Below are positions 28,696 to 36,934 of a DNA stretch of 64,000 nt, one piece after another. The notes below the pieces were generated by a model that was not told where the DNA came from, did no database searches, and was given only the letters and a program-made list of their open reading frames with translations. Numbering within the stretch: position 1 is the stretch's first letter; each line of letters opens with the position of its first letter. Source of the DNA: JAEYZM01 sp943372195 (lineage in GTDB: Bacteria; Bacteroidota; Bacteroidia; Sphingobacteriales; Sphingobacteriaceae); the NCBI GenBank assembly GCA_943372195.1, contig CALRXS010000012.1, positions 1 to 64,000 on the forward strand, given 5' to 3'. Made by a program: the position numbers and the translations under genes.

Positions 28696-28800
28696 GTTTT
28701 TAAAATAAAACTGGTTCAATAAAAACATCCTCAAAACCTATTTTATTACAGATTCTATTAAAAAACTTCTAGTTAATAAATATAACATTTATTATTTAAT

Positions 28801-28841
28801 TACTTGTAATAGTAAAATTGTAATTACTACTTTAATGAGTA
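28801..28841. promoter_or_regulatory. Two TACT-N6-AGTA palindromes
   Basis: TACTTGTAATAGTA (28801-28814) and TACTTTAATGAGTA (28828-28841) are 27 bases apart. Both are perfect in the eight fixed positions. The second is preceded by an extra TAC, like the copy at 31167. Confidence 0.5.
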
Positions 28842-28919
28842 TAAAAGCTTAAGTGAATAATTTAGATATTTGATTGTGTTTAGTTTAATGCTTACGCTCA
28901 AAATTTCGCATATCTGACA

Positions 28920-30467
28920 CTACACATTTTCAGGCAAATCGAAACTTATTTTAGCCTCAGTACCTTTGTTCTCGGTCGAATTGAGGTGTATTATTGCCCT
29001 ATGCATACCTAAAATTTGTTTTGTTACTACAAGTCCTAAGCCAACACCAGATATATTTCTAATATTACTGCCTCTAAAAAATGAATTAAAAAGATATTCC
29101 TGTTCATTTTCAGGTATACCTATTCCATAATCTTTTATTGTTACTTCCGCTATAGTACAATTTTTATGGATGTTAATATCTATAACTTTCTGATCTCTTG
29201 AATACAAAACAGCATTAGAAATAATATTATTTAACGCATTTTTCAATAACTCTCTGTCTGCAGATATATATATATCAGGTGTGTTGCATTCTATATTAAA
29301 TTCAAAACCAGAAGAATTATATTCTTCAATTGTATCTTTTAATAAACCTATTAATTCTACATCAGAATAATGTGGCTGTAATTTACCCGAGTCAATTTTA
29401 TTAATAAGTAATACCCCGTCTATTAAACTCCCCATCTTAGAAATTTGATTATTTATTTTAAGAATCAAATCGTTTGTTTTAGGATTTTCGTCTAATTTAT
29501 TCGAGTCATTTAAGAGTTGCATGATTTCAACCGACGAAGAAATTGCAGCTAATGGAGTTCTAAACTCATGAGAAATCATACTTACAAGTTTAGATTTCAT
29601 CTCATTAATATTTTTCTCATTTTGATAATTTATTTGTAACTGCTTTTCAGCTAATATTTTTTCAGTTACATCTATCATAACTCCAGTGAATCCTTTTAGA
29701 ACTCCGTCTTCGAAAATCGTTTCAATATCAATGCTCACCCACTTAAATCCAGATTTAGCTACAAATGGATAAACATTATCATCATACTCTCCATTTGCTT
29801 GCAAAATAAGCCTTTCAAATTGAATGTCTTGATCATAATGTTTATCTGTTAGATATAATTTTATGTGACGATTCAAACTATCTTTTACTTTTTCCTCTGC
29901 TAATCTTTCCCAAGATTTATTTAAATATATTATGTTACCATTTAAATCAATTTCAAATACAATATCATTTAACGAATTTATAATTCTACTTAATTTATTT
30001 TCGGTTTGCTGAAGTAATAAATCGTTAGGCTTATACTCAACCGTACTTGTTTGAGATAATGATGGTTCTACCTGTACCTCTATGACATTTTCAGTTTTTT
30101 TGAAATACCAAACATTACCCTTATTTACATCATTTTCAACTAATGGTACATAATCTCTAAGTATTATCTTACCTGATTTTGTGATTAATTTATTATTTCT
30201 CTGAATGGTTCTAGCTTGTTCAAATTGACTAGCTTTAATTGAATATTCTTCGATGTTTTCAAAATGATAACGTGTAAATAGAGATGTAGTTGCATAGTCA
30301 TGCCCGATTAACTCTTCAGGCTTCATTGGTAACTCTAATAAATCACAATATGCTTGATTTACAAATTGTATTTTTTTATTCTCGTCTTCAATAAGTATAG
30401 CCATATCAGCTGCAAATAAAGCATATTGCAATTGATCACATATTTGACTATTTGAAGATGATATCAT
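28920..30467 (-). CDS. Two-PAS sensor histidine kinase
   Basis: The 515-residue soluble kinase has a PAS domain at about 12-125 similar to the one in the 26780 kinase. A second PAS domain at about 155-275 (INSLNDIVFEIDLNGNIIYL to TGVMIDVTEK) is absent from that paralogue. HisKA has H300 in SMISHEFRTPLAAISSS, and the HATPase domain has DYGIGIPEN and GVGLGLVVTKQ. It begins one base after its partner regulator's stop, so the two are tightly coupled. A domain gain or loss after duplication explains the length difference. Confidence 0.93.
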   Translation of the reverse strand: MISSSNSQICDQLQYALFAADMAILIEDENKKIQFVNQAYCDLLELPMKPEELIGHDYATTSLFTRYHFENIEEYSIKASQFEQARTIQRNNKLITKSGKIILRDYVPLVENDVNKGNVWYFKKTENVIEVQVEPSLSQTSTVEYKPNDLLLQQTENKLSRIINSLNDIVFEIDLNGNIIYLNKSWERLAEEKVKDSLNRHIKLYLTDKHYDQDIQFERLILQANGEYDDNVYPFVAKSGFKWVSIDIETIFEDGVLKGFTGVMIDVTEKILAEKQLQINYQNEKNINEMKSKLVSMISHEFRTPLAAISSSVEIMQLLNDSNKLDENPKTNDLILKINNQISKMGSLIDGVLLINKIDSGKLQPHYSDVELIGLLKDTIEEYNSSGFEFNIECNTPDIYISADRELLKNALNNIISNAVLYSRDQKVIDINIHKNCTIAEVTIKDYGIGIPENEQEYLFNSFFRGSNIRNISGVGLGLVVTKQILGMHRAIIHLNSTENKGTEAKISFDLPENV

Positions 30468-30468
30468 A

Positions 30469-31086
30469 TTAAGATTTAATCAATTTTGAAATTAGTTCTG
30501 CCTTAGAATTTACTCCTAATTTTATATATATACTTTTTAAATGCTGATTTATAGTGAATGTGGTCACAAATAATCTTTCTGCCGCTTCATTATAAGTTAA
30601 TCCCTCAGACAATAATTTCACTAATTCGAATTCACGTTTTGTTAATTGACATCTTAATTCTTCTAAAGGGTCATATTTAAATTCATCAACTAAATGCTTT
30701 GCTGCATTTGGTGCAATCGAAAACCCTCCTTCTAATACTGATTCAATTCCTCTATGAATTTCGGTCATTCTCATTGTTTTTAATAAATACCCATGCGCTC
30801 CTAATCTCAATAAATCTTTCACATAATCACTAGCATCAAAAGCAGTCAAAATTATTATATAAGATTTCGGAAATTTAGCCTTTACTTGAGGAAAGCCTTC
30901 TACTGCAGAGAGCCCTGGTAAATTCACATCTAATAATAATACTTTTGGTTCAGATACTTCTGCACACAATGCTTCCTCAATAGATTCAAATTCCCAAATA
31001 ACTTCAAAGTTTCCAGCCATAGTAAGATAATCTCTATAATTATCTCTTAAGGCTTTGTTATCTTCTATTAATGCTAGTTTAATCAT
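30469..31086 (-). CDS. NarL/FixJ-family response regulator
   Basis: The 205-residue regulator has E8-D9, phospho-acceptor D53 in LLDVNLPGLSA, LTAF, the lysine in LLKTMRM, and a LuxR-type HTH (QLTKREFELVKLLSEGLTY, then TINQHLKSIYIKLGV). It is the paralogue of the regulator at 27929 and shares the same HTH recognition region (TTFTINQHLK), so both probably bind the same DNA sites. A TACT-N6-AGTA palindrome sits 81 bases upstream, suggesting autoregulation. Confidence 0.93.
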   Translation of the reverse strand: MIKLALIEDNKALRDNYRDYLTMAGNFEVIWEFESIEEALCAEVSEPKVLLLDVNLPGLSAVEGFPQVKAKFPKSYIIILTAFDASDYVKDLLRLGAHGYLLKTMRMTEIHRGIESVLEGGFSIAPNAAKHLVDEFKYDPLEELRCQLTKREFELVKLLSEGLTYNEAAERLFVTTFTINQHLKSIYIKLGVNSKAELISKLIKS

Positions 31087-31166
31087 GCGTTTATAATTAT
31101 GTAGTTGTAAATTATTTTAAAGTATTAGAGCATTACAAAGATTGACAATACGTTAGCTTTATGTAC

Positions 31167-31180
31167 TACTTCAATAAGTA
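31167..31180. promoter_or_regulatory. TACT-N6-AGTA palindrome
   Basis: The sequence is TACTTCAATAAGTA, 81 bases upstream of the regulator start at 31086. With its flanking TAC it is 15/17 identical to the 28825-28841 copy. Confidence 0.5.
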
Positions 31181-31386
31181 AAATTATATTAGACAATATC
31201 TTATGTAATTTATAAATAAAGTGTATTTAATTGGTTTAAAGTTCGATTTATTTAGCCAAAGAGCTTCAATATTACTAAATCAATTACTTTTCATGGTAAT
31301 ATTCGATTATCTACAACAAAAAAATCAATTCAATGCAAATCATTATAGTTATTCATTAACCAATACAATATTAAGTATTTAGCTAG

Positions 31387-31400
31387 TACTACACTTAGTA
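31387..31400. promoter_or_regulatory. TACT-N6-AGTA palindrome
   Basis: The sequence is TACTACACTTAGTA, extended to GTACT/AGTAC by its flanks. It is central in the divergent region. Confidence 0.5.
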
Positions 31401-31518
31401 CCTATTTCAAGAATTTCATGTAACAGTTTAAGCATAGACCTATCTCTAAGTACTATCATAGGTATTATCATATTTAGTAAGAAAATAACATAGAAATAGC
31501 TTGATTGAATTTTATTCC

Positions 31519-31532
31519 TACTGATTGAAGTA
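31519..31532. promoter_or_regulatory. TACT-N6-AGTA palindrome
   Basis: The sequence is TACTGATTGAAGTA, extended to CCTACT/AGTAGG. The first twelve bases recur at 31560-31571, where the right half-site is broken. Confidence 0.5.
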
Positions 31533-31586
31533 GGTTCTGATTTTACATTTTTTTTTATCTACTGATTGAAGGCAAATACACTTATC

Positions 31587-31600
31587 TACTATTGGCAGTA
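31587..31600. promoter_or_regulatory. TACT-N6-AGTA palindrome near the metallophosphoesterase start
   Basis: The sequence is TACTATTGGCAGTA, extended to TCTACT/AGTAGA. It ends 42 bases before the metallophosphoesterase ATG, close to where a promoter would lie. Confidence 0.5.
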
Positions 31601-31642
31601 GAACCCAGGGGCTGGTCTTTCATGACATTTGAATCATAGCAA

Positions 31643-32650
31643 ATGAATATGAAACAGTCAAAATTAATACTCGCAATTTTTGTTCTTCTAACAGTAACAT
31701 TATTCTCTTTTAACAAGAAAGAAATTAATGCAAATGATATCACATTACTGAATTTCAATAGTATTGAAGAGTTAGAGCAATCAAGCAATATTAGTTTCGC
31801 AATTTTCAGCGATAACCATGGTAACTCTCCATATGATAACATACAAATGGCTAAAATGAATTCATGGATGCAAAAATCAAATGTTGAGTTCGTTGTTGGT
31901 TTAGGCGATCATATCATGCAACAAGACGGAAAAAACTTCTTAAGCTTCATTGCTACAAACAAATGGTGGTACAATAACTTCTACCCAACAATCGCTGATT
32001 CTGAAAATGCTTACTTTGGTAAATCACAAGATGATGTAGATGCAGGTGGTGCATTATTAAACATGATGAACTTCAGCAAAAGAAATGATATAGTAAAGCG
32101 TAACATGAAATCAGAGTATTATGCAGTAAGAGAAGTAAATGGTTACAAATTTCATATCATCACATTACACTTCCCTGATCAACCATATACTGATGCAGCT
32201 TTCACAGAAGAGTCTAAACAATTCATGACAAATATTTTATCTGGCATTCAGAAAACCAATAAAGATATTGTAATCGTAAATGCTCATTCAAGATTCGGTT
32301 TCTGGATCGATAATTTAAATCCGAACCAACGTTCAATCTTAATGAACAAAGCTGATTTAGTATTATCAGGCACTACTCATCATTTTGAGAAGTATTATAC
32401 AAGTAATGTTAAAGCTGGACAGAAAATGCCGTTAATTATCAATGCAGGTTCAACAACTAATGCTAGATATGGTAGCCACAATGGTTACGTTCAGATCGAT
32501 TTGTTACCTAATGAGAATGCATTAGTAGCACAATACATCAACTTAGACGCTAATACTAAAGAATTAGCTCCAAGCAACGAAAGTTTTATTAAGTATATCA
32601 ACGGTGGAGTTAAAAATGTAATGTTTCAAACTTTAGTAGCGATGAATTAA
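31643..32650 (+). CDS. Exported calcineurin-like metallophosphoesterase
   Basis: The 335-residue protein has an N-terminal hydrophobic segment (LILAIFVLLTVTLFSF) that should export or anchor it. It then shows the metallophosphoesterase metal-ligand series FSDNHGN, GLGDHI, HFPDQPY, VNAHSR and TTHHFEK. The substrate is unknown. An alternative ATG lies two codons downstream. It stands alone, convergent with tatD, and its upstream region carries several of the operator-like palindromes, so it is a candidate output gene of the signalling island. Confidence 0.82.
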   Translation: MNMKQSKLILAIFVLLTVTLFSFNKKEINANDITLLNFNSIEELEQSSNISFAIFSDNHGNSPYDNIQMAKMNSWMQKSNVEFVVGLGDHIMQQDGKNFLSFIATNKWWYNNFYPTIADSENAYFGKSQDDVDAGGALLNMMNFSKRNDIVKRNMKSEYYAVREVNGYKFHIITLHFPDQPYTDAAFTEESKQFMTNILSGIQKTNKDIVIVNAHSRFGFWIDNLNPNQRSILMNKADLVLSGTTHHFEKYYTSNVKAGQKMPLIINAGSTTNARYGSHNGYVQIDLLPNENALVAQYINLDANTKELAPSNESFIKYINGGVKNVMFQTLVAMN

Positions 32651-32687
32651 TCGTAAGTCGTAAGTCATAATTCATAGGTCGTAAGAC
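32651..32687. repeat. Heptamer array, CGTAAGT type
   Basis: Five units of seven bases (CGTAAGT, CGTAAGT, CATAATT, CATAGGT, CGTAAGA) fill most of the gap between the converging metallophosphoesterase and tatD genes. It is tandem rather than clearly palindromic. Confidence 0.75.
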
Positions 32688-32700
32688 TTTCAACACTTAT

Positions 32701-33468
32701 TTATATCCCAAACAAAATCTTTGAATTCTCAGTCGTAATATCGGCGATCTCTTTCAAACCCATGCCTTTTATTTCTGCAAGTTTTTCTGCAACATAAATT
32801 AAATAAGAGCTCTCATTGGGCTTACCTCTATGTGGCACTGGTGTTAAATAAGGTGAATCAGTTTCAAGTACTATATGCTTCATATCAACTTGTTTAATTA
32901 CTTCTGGCAAGCTTGCATTTTTATAAGTTAACACTCCTCCTATACCTAAATAAAACCCTAGATCAGTAATTAATTTTGCTTGCTCAATACTACCAGTGAA
33001 ACAATGAAACACTCCTCTTAAATTTTCATCTTTCTCTTCTTTTAAGATGTCATATATTTTTTGAAATGCATCTCTACAATGTATAACGATCGGTAATTTT
33101 CTCTCTTTTGCCCATTGTATTTGAATACGAAATGCTTCTTTTTGTATTTCTAGTGTTGTCTTATCCCAATATAAATCAATACCTATTTCACCAATCGCGA
33201 TAACACCTGGTCTATCAATGTGATTCTTTATCTCGGCGAGAACATCCGCATAATCATCTTTTACTGAACATGGATGTAAACCCATCATTGGGAAGCACTC
33301 AGCAGGGTATAATGATGTTAAACTGAAGACCTCATCTATAGATTCTATATCAATATTAGGTAAGAAAAATCTAGTTATTCTTTGCTCATGTGCACGATGC
33401 ATTATTGCAGAGATATTTGATCTTAATTCAGAAATATAAATATGTGTATGTGTATCTGTTAATATCAT
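32701..33468 (-). CDS. TatD-family metal-dependent deoxyribonuclease
   Basis: The 255-residue TIM-barrel protein has the opening DTHTHIY (H7, H9), GEIGIDLYWD, PIVIHCRDA, FHCFTGS and ETDSPYLTP, the full TatD metal-binding series. TatD proteins are cytoplasmic 3'-5' exonucleases implicated in DNA repair and turnover. In Bacteroidota it is often near ansA, but here ansA is 7 kb away in the signalling island. It is transcribed away from a strong terminator that closes the FKBP pair. Confidence 0.92.
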   Translation of the reverse strand: MILTDTHTHIYISELRSNISAIMHRAHEQRITRFFLPNIDIESIDEVFSLTSLYPAECFPMMGLHPCSVKDDYADVLAEIKNHIDRPGVIAIGEIGIDLYWDKTTLEIQKEAFRIQIQWAKERKLPIVIHCRDAFQKIYDILKEEKDENLRGVFHCFTGSIEQAKLITDLGFYLGIGGVLTYKNASLPEVIKQVDMKHIVLETDSPYLTPVPHRGKPNESSYLIYVAEKLAEIKGMGLKEIADITTENSKILFGI

Positions 33469-33471
33469 ATA

Positions 33472-33510
33472 AAAAAAAATTGAGTAAATGCTTTCGCAAT
33501 TTACTCAATT
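33472..33510 (-). terminator. Rho-independent terminator of the FKBP pair
   Basis: AATTGAGTAAAT and ATTTACTCAATT form a 12-base stem. On the minus strand it is followed by at least seven T. It lies just beyond the 3' end of the FKBP gene at 33533. Confidence 0.88.
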
Positions 33511-33532
33511 GTATAATGATTATAGAATTGTA

Positions 33533-34390
33533 TTATTTTACTTCTACTAATTCAACTTCAAATGTTAACGGACTGAATGGTGGAATTACATTACCTGCAC
33601 CTCTTGCACCATATGCTAAATTAGATGGTATAATTAACAATGCTTTACCACCAACTTTTAACAATGCAATGCCTTCATCCCAGCCACGAATTACCATACC
33701 TTGACCTAACATAAATTCTAATGGGTCATTACGATCTAAAGATGAATCGAATTTTTTACCATCTAATAATTTACCTGTATAATGAACTCTTACAGATTTG
33801 CCCGCTTGCGCTTGTTCACCTGTACCTTCAGCTAACATAACATATTTAAGTCCTGATGCTGTTGTTACAACCGTTAAATTATTATCTTTTATATATTTTT
33901 CAATATCAATTGTCTCTTGCATATCTTTTTGTTTTTGTGTTTTAATTTCTTCTGCTTTCAGCTCTTCTTCAGGTATCGATTTTATCACTTTAACAGTAAA
34001 TTTTAAATCTGAACCTTTCTCGATGAATTCAGGTATAGGCATATTAAATGTTTTTGTAAACAATGAATCTGCATTTATCAAAAACAAAGCACTATCTCCA
34101 ACATGCAACAAAACTAAACCTGTCATTAAATCACCTTTAAACTGAGGCTTTGTGACTTTTATTTGAAGTGGCCCACCCATTTTCCAACTGTCAAACAATA
34201 CCGAATCTTTTGTATTCGCATATTTCAACTGTAGCGTTACAATATCATCTAATTTTAGTAATGGTGTTTTGTTTGATTTGATAACAAAATACCTAGAACC
34301 AGATTTATCAGTTTTGTATTTAACTTTTTGCGCAAATGATGTGCTGAATGCAAAAACGATTGCTATAACAAATAATATCTTTCTTATCAT
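33533..34390 (-). CDS. FKBP-type peptidyl-prolyl cis-trans isomerase, periplasmic
   Basis: A signal peptide (LFVIAIVFAFSTSFA-Q) precedes a 285-residue protein. The C-terminal FKBP domain (about 180-285) has VRVHYTGKLLDGKKFDSS, MVIRGWDEGIALL and AYGARGAGNVIPPFSPL, so the active-site aromatic residues are present. An N-terminal region (about 25-150) has a weaker FKBP-like pattern. It is a tandem paralogue of the next gene, sharing the same arrangement, with a one-base stop-start overlap at 34390. Confidence 0.9.
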   Translation of the reverse strand: MIRKILFVIAIVFAFSTSFAQKVKYKTDKSGSRYFVIKSNKTPLLKLDDIVTLQLKYANTKDSVLFDSWKMGGPLQIKVTKPQFKGDLMTGLVLLHVGDSALFLINADSLFTKTFNMPIPEFIEKGSDLKFTVKVIKSIPEEELKAEEIKTQKQKDMQETIDIEKYIKDNNLTVVTTASGLKYVMLAEGTGEQAQAGKSVRVHYTGKLLDGKKFDSSLDRNDPLEFMLGQGMVIRGWDEGIALLKVGGKALLIIPSNLAYGARGAGNVIPPFSPLTFEVELVEVK

Positions 34391-35250
34391 TATTTAGCTT
34401 TTTTAATATTTACTAATTCAACGTCAAACACTAAAGTTGAGTATGCTGGAATAGCACCGTTACCAACGTCGTTCGGACCATAACCTAAAGCTGAAGGAAT
34501 GATTAATGTTGCTTTGGTACCTTTACCAAACATCATTAATGCTTCATCCCAACCTTTGATCACCATACCTTTTCCTACAGGGAATTCAATTGGTTTACCA
34601 ACATCTAACGATGAATCAAATTTATTTCCGTTTAATAATTTTCCTGTATAATGTACAACTACAGTATCACCTGCAACTGCTTTTTCTGCAGAACCTTCTT
34701 TTGAAATGATGTACATTAAACCTGTTGGAGTTTTCGTCGGATTTAATTTATTATCTGAAATGTATTTTTCAATATTTACATTCTCAACAGCTGATTGCTT
34801 TTCAGTTTCTTTGTTCATCTCTTCTTCCATCTGCTCTTTAGTCTGAACTTTTTCAACTTTAACATTAAAAGTTAAATAGCTACCAGCTCTGATAAATTCT
34901 GGACGAGGGAATTGGAAAGTTTTTTCGAATAATGAATCTGCATTGATTAAGAATGATGCTGAATCACCTTCTGTTAATAACATTAAGCCACTCATTAAGT
35001 CACCTTTAAACGTAGGCTTACTTACCATTAACTTAATTGCTTGTCCCATTTTGTATGTATCAAATAAAACAGAATCTGAATCAGTTCTGTAAACCATTTG
35101 CAACGAAACAAAATCACCTTCTTTAATTCTCTCACCTTCGTTCTCAGTGTGAATTTGATATTGTAAACCATCATCAGAAGTTTTAAATCCATCTGAACAT
35201 GCTTGTAAAAACGCTGCGATCACTGCAGCTGCGATTAATAATTTTTTCAT
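34390..35250 (-). CDS. FKBP-type peptidyl-prolyl cis-trans isomerase, lipoprotein
   Basis: The 286-residue protein starts with a lipoprotein signal (AAFLQAC, lipidated C18). It contains an N-terminal FKBP-like half and a C-terminal FKBP domain with VVVHYTGKLLNGNKFDSS, MVIKGWDEALMMF and GYGPNDVGNGAIPAYSTL. It probably assists folding of envelope proteins while anchored to a membrane. It is upstream in a two-gene unit with its paralogue, which is soluble rather than lipidated. Confidence 0.9.
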   Translation of the reverse strand: MKKLLIAAAVIAAFLQACSDGFKTSDDGLQYQIHTENEGERIKEGDFVSLQMVYRTDSDSVLFDTYKMGQAIKLMVSKPTFKGDLMSGLMLLTEGDSASFLINADSLFEKTFQFPRPEFIRAGSYLTFNVKVEKVQTKEQMEEEMNKETEKQSAVENVNIEKYISDNKLNPTKTPTGLMYIISKEGSAEKAVAGDTVVVHYTGKLLNGNKFDSSLDVGKPIEFPVGKGMVIKGWDEALMMFGKGTKATLIIPSALGYGPNDVGNGAIPAYSTLVFDVELVNIKKAK

Positions 35251-35269
35251 TTATTCCTTTTTATTATAT

Positions 35270-35327
35270 GTATTAAGTATTAAGTACAATGTATTAAGTA
35301 CAGTTTCTAGTTACCAGTTACCAGTTA
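35270..35327. repeat. Composite heptamer array, GTATTAA type then CTAGTTA type
   Basis: Units GTATTAA, GTATTAA, GTACAAT, GTATTAA and GTACAGT are followed, after a few bases, by CTAGTTA, CCAGTTA, CCAGTTA. Two unit families seen separately elsewhere are joined here. It occupies the gap between the FKBP lipoprotein and the DHH phosphoesterase. Confidence 0.78.
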
Positions 35328-35330
35328 ATT

Positions 35331-36335
35331 TTACTCATTCAATAAGTATTCATACTCCGGCAACACCTCCAAAAACTTCGCCACTGTATCTTCTAAACTC
35401 ATCATAGACGAGCCTCCTGCTGCATTTCTATGTCCGCCCCCCGAAAAATATTTCTTAGCCACTTCATTTGCCGGAAACTCTGCCTTAGATCTAAAAGATA
35501 ATTTCCTTAACTCTCCTCTATCAATTACCAAGACAGCTAATTTAATTCCATGAATCGATAATGCATAATTAACAACACCTTCCGTATCGCCGGTTCGAAT
35601 ATCGTATTTTTTCAGTAAATCTTTATCTATAGATATATAAGCAGTATGTTTTTCTTTTAATACTACCATTCTATTTGATAATACTTCCCCTAGAAACTTT
35701 AATCTATTTTCAGAATTAGTGTCATAAATTAGCTCATGTATTCTAGAATTATCTGCTCCCAATTCAATTAAATCAGCTATAATTCTATGTACGCTAGCTG
35801 TTGTACTCGCAAATCTAAATGAACCTGTATCGGTCATTATGCCCGTATACAAGCAAGTTGCAGCCTCTTTATTTAATTTATCAAGCTGTCCGAGTTCTGC
35901 AATGAACCTGTAAACTAATTCTGCTGCAGCACAAGATGTGGTATCCCAATATCTAAAATCTTCAAAACCCTCCGGCTCTAAATGATGATCAATCATTGCC
36001 TTCTTAGCCTTAGATTGACGAACTAATTCACCCAATTCATTGATTCTGGTTAGATTATTAAAGTCAGTACAGAATATCCAATCTGCGGATGCTACTAATT
36101 CAGCAGCCTTCGCCTCGTTTTCCATAAAGTTGATGACTTCTGGGTGCCCGGGCATCCAATGTAAAAAATAAGGATAATCAGTAGGGGTAATCACATGTAC
36201 ATTATGACCTAATGCACATAAAAAATGATACAAACCTAAAGATGAGCCCATTGCGTCGCCATCTGGTTTATGATGTGTGGTGATTACGATGTTTTTACCG
36301 GCTGATAATTCAGAGGCAATATTTTCTATTGTCAT
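35331..36335 (-). CDS. DHH/DHHA1 phosphoesterase, NrnA-like oligoribonuclease/pAp phosphatase
   Basis: The 334-residue protein has the DHH-superfamily motifs ITTHHKPDGDAMGSSLGL (D25, D27) and AMIDHHLEPEGF (D116, H117, H118), with TDTGSFRFAST and a DHHA1 end GGGHRNAAGG. This matches NrnA, which degrades nano-RNA and dephosphorylates 3'-phosphoadenosine 5'-phosphate. There is no signal peptide. It diverges from ndk. Specificity within the NrnA/NrnB group is not settled by sequence alone. Confidence 0.9.
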   Translation of the reverse strand: MTIENIASELSAGKNIVITTHHKPDGDAMGSSLGLYHFLCALGHNVHVITPTDYPYFLHWMPGHPEVINFMENEAKAAELVASADWIFCTDFNNLTRINELGELVRQSKAKKAMIDHHLEPEGFEDFRYWDTTSCAAAELVYRFIAELGQLDKLNKEAATCLYTGIMTDTGSFRFASTTASVHRIIADLIELGADNSRIHELIYDTNSENRLKFLGEVLSNRMVVLKEKHTAYISIDKDLLKKYDIRTGDTEGVVNYALSIHGIKLAVLVIDRGELRKLSFRSKAEFPANEVAKKYFSGGGHRNAAGGSSMMSLEDTVAKFLEVLPEYEYLLNE

Positions 36336-36423
36336 TCTATCTGTACGAGGATGGCAAAACTATCGAAATTTTAGCAAAGAAAAAATTACTAAAAGCTTAA
36401 CATTCTAATTAATTTATAATTGC

Positions 36424-36431
36424 TACTTTTG
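36424..36431 (+). promoter_or_regulatory. TAnnTTTG -7 promoter box of ndk
   Basis: TACTTTTG matches the consensus and lies 17 bases before the ndk ATG. Confidence 0.65.
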
Positions 36432-36448
36432 CGCAAATACAAAAAACA

Positions 36449-36868
36449 ATGCAAACAAATAGAACTTTTACAATGATTAAGCCCGATGCTGTTGCTAATG
36501 GGCATATTGGTGCAATTTTAGATCAAATTACAAAAGCTGGATTTAAAATTGTTGCCATGAAATATACTTCTTTAAGTCCTGAAATGGCTGGTAAGTTTTA
36601 CGACATCCACAGAGAAAGACCTTTCTTTAAAGATTTAGTAAGCTTTATGAGCTCTGGACCTATAGTAGCTGCAATTTTAGAAAAAGACAATGCTATTGAA
36701 GATTTCAGAAAGTTAATCGGTGCTACTGACCCACAAAAAGCTGAAGCTGGTACCATCCGTCAGTTATTTGCAAAATCAATTGATGCAAATGCGATTCACG
36801 GTTCTGACTCTGATGAAAATGCACAAATTGAAGGTAACTTCTTTTTCTCTGCATTCGAGCGTCCGTAA
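36449..36868 (+). CDS. ndk: Nucleoside diphosphate kinase
   Basis: Ndk transfers the gamma phosphate from ATP to nucleoside diphosphates through a phosphohistidine. The 139-residue protein has TMIKPDAVANGHIG (K11), the family signature NAIHGSDSDENA with active H117, and RPFFKDLVSFMSSGP. Length is standard. It is a single-gene unit with its own promoter and a bidirectional terminator shared with the DUF721 gene. Confidence 0.97.
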   Translation: MQTNRTFTMIKPDAVANGHIGAILDQITKAGFKIVAMKYTSLSPEMAGKFYDIHRERPFFKDLVSFMSSGPIVAAILEKDNAIEDFRKLIGATDPQKAEAGTIRQLFAKSIDANAIHGSDSDENAQIEGNFFFSAFERP

Positions 36869-36890
36869 TTTCAACTAATCATAAATAAAA

Positions 36891-36922
36891 AAGGCCCGAT
36901 AAAATTTATCAGGCCTTTTTTA
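36891..36922. terminator. Bidirectional terminator between ndk and the DUF721 gene
   Basis: AGGCCCGATAAA and TTTATCAGGCCT form a stem with one mismatch. It is flanked by an A tract on the left and a T tract on the right, so it works for both converging genes. Confidence 0.88.
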
Positions 36923-36934
36923 TTTAAAATCTAT

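Larger units (their letters stand above)
28544..28919. other. 376-base gene-free gap within the signalling island
   Basis: No credible gene is present. The gap holds one hairpin (28595-28627) and three perfect TACT-N6-AGTA palindromes (28682, 28801, 28828). A 10-base direct repeat, CTTACGCTCA, occurs near both ends. It separates the upstream kinase stop (28920) from the regulator start (28543), so it should carry a terminator and the promoter of the downstream operon. Confidence 0.7.
31087..31642. other. 556-base divergent intergenic region, rich in operator-like palindromes
   Basis: No credible gene is present. The region separates the NarL-type regulator (minus) from the metallophosphoesterase (plus). 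It holds four perfect TACT-N6-AGTA sites (31167, 31387, 31519, 31587) and two near copies: TACTATCATAGGTA at 31451 and TACTGATTGAAGGC at 31560. It is unusually long for this compact genome and looks like a shared regulatory region. I saw no tRNA or other structured RNA gene in it. Confidence 0.7.

Noticed and set aside
28544..28919. Small RNA or tRNA in the gap
   Set aside because: The only clear hairpin has a terminator-like T-rich flank; no cloverleaf or conserved RNA core is visible.
31161..31600. Individual hairpins such as CCTACT-GATTGA-AGTAGG as terminators or riboswitch stems
   Set aside because: They are short, lack T tracts and all share the same TACT/AGTA arms with fixed spacing, which fits protein-binding sites better.
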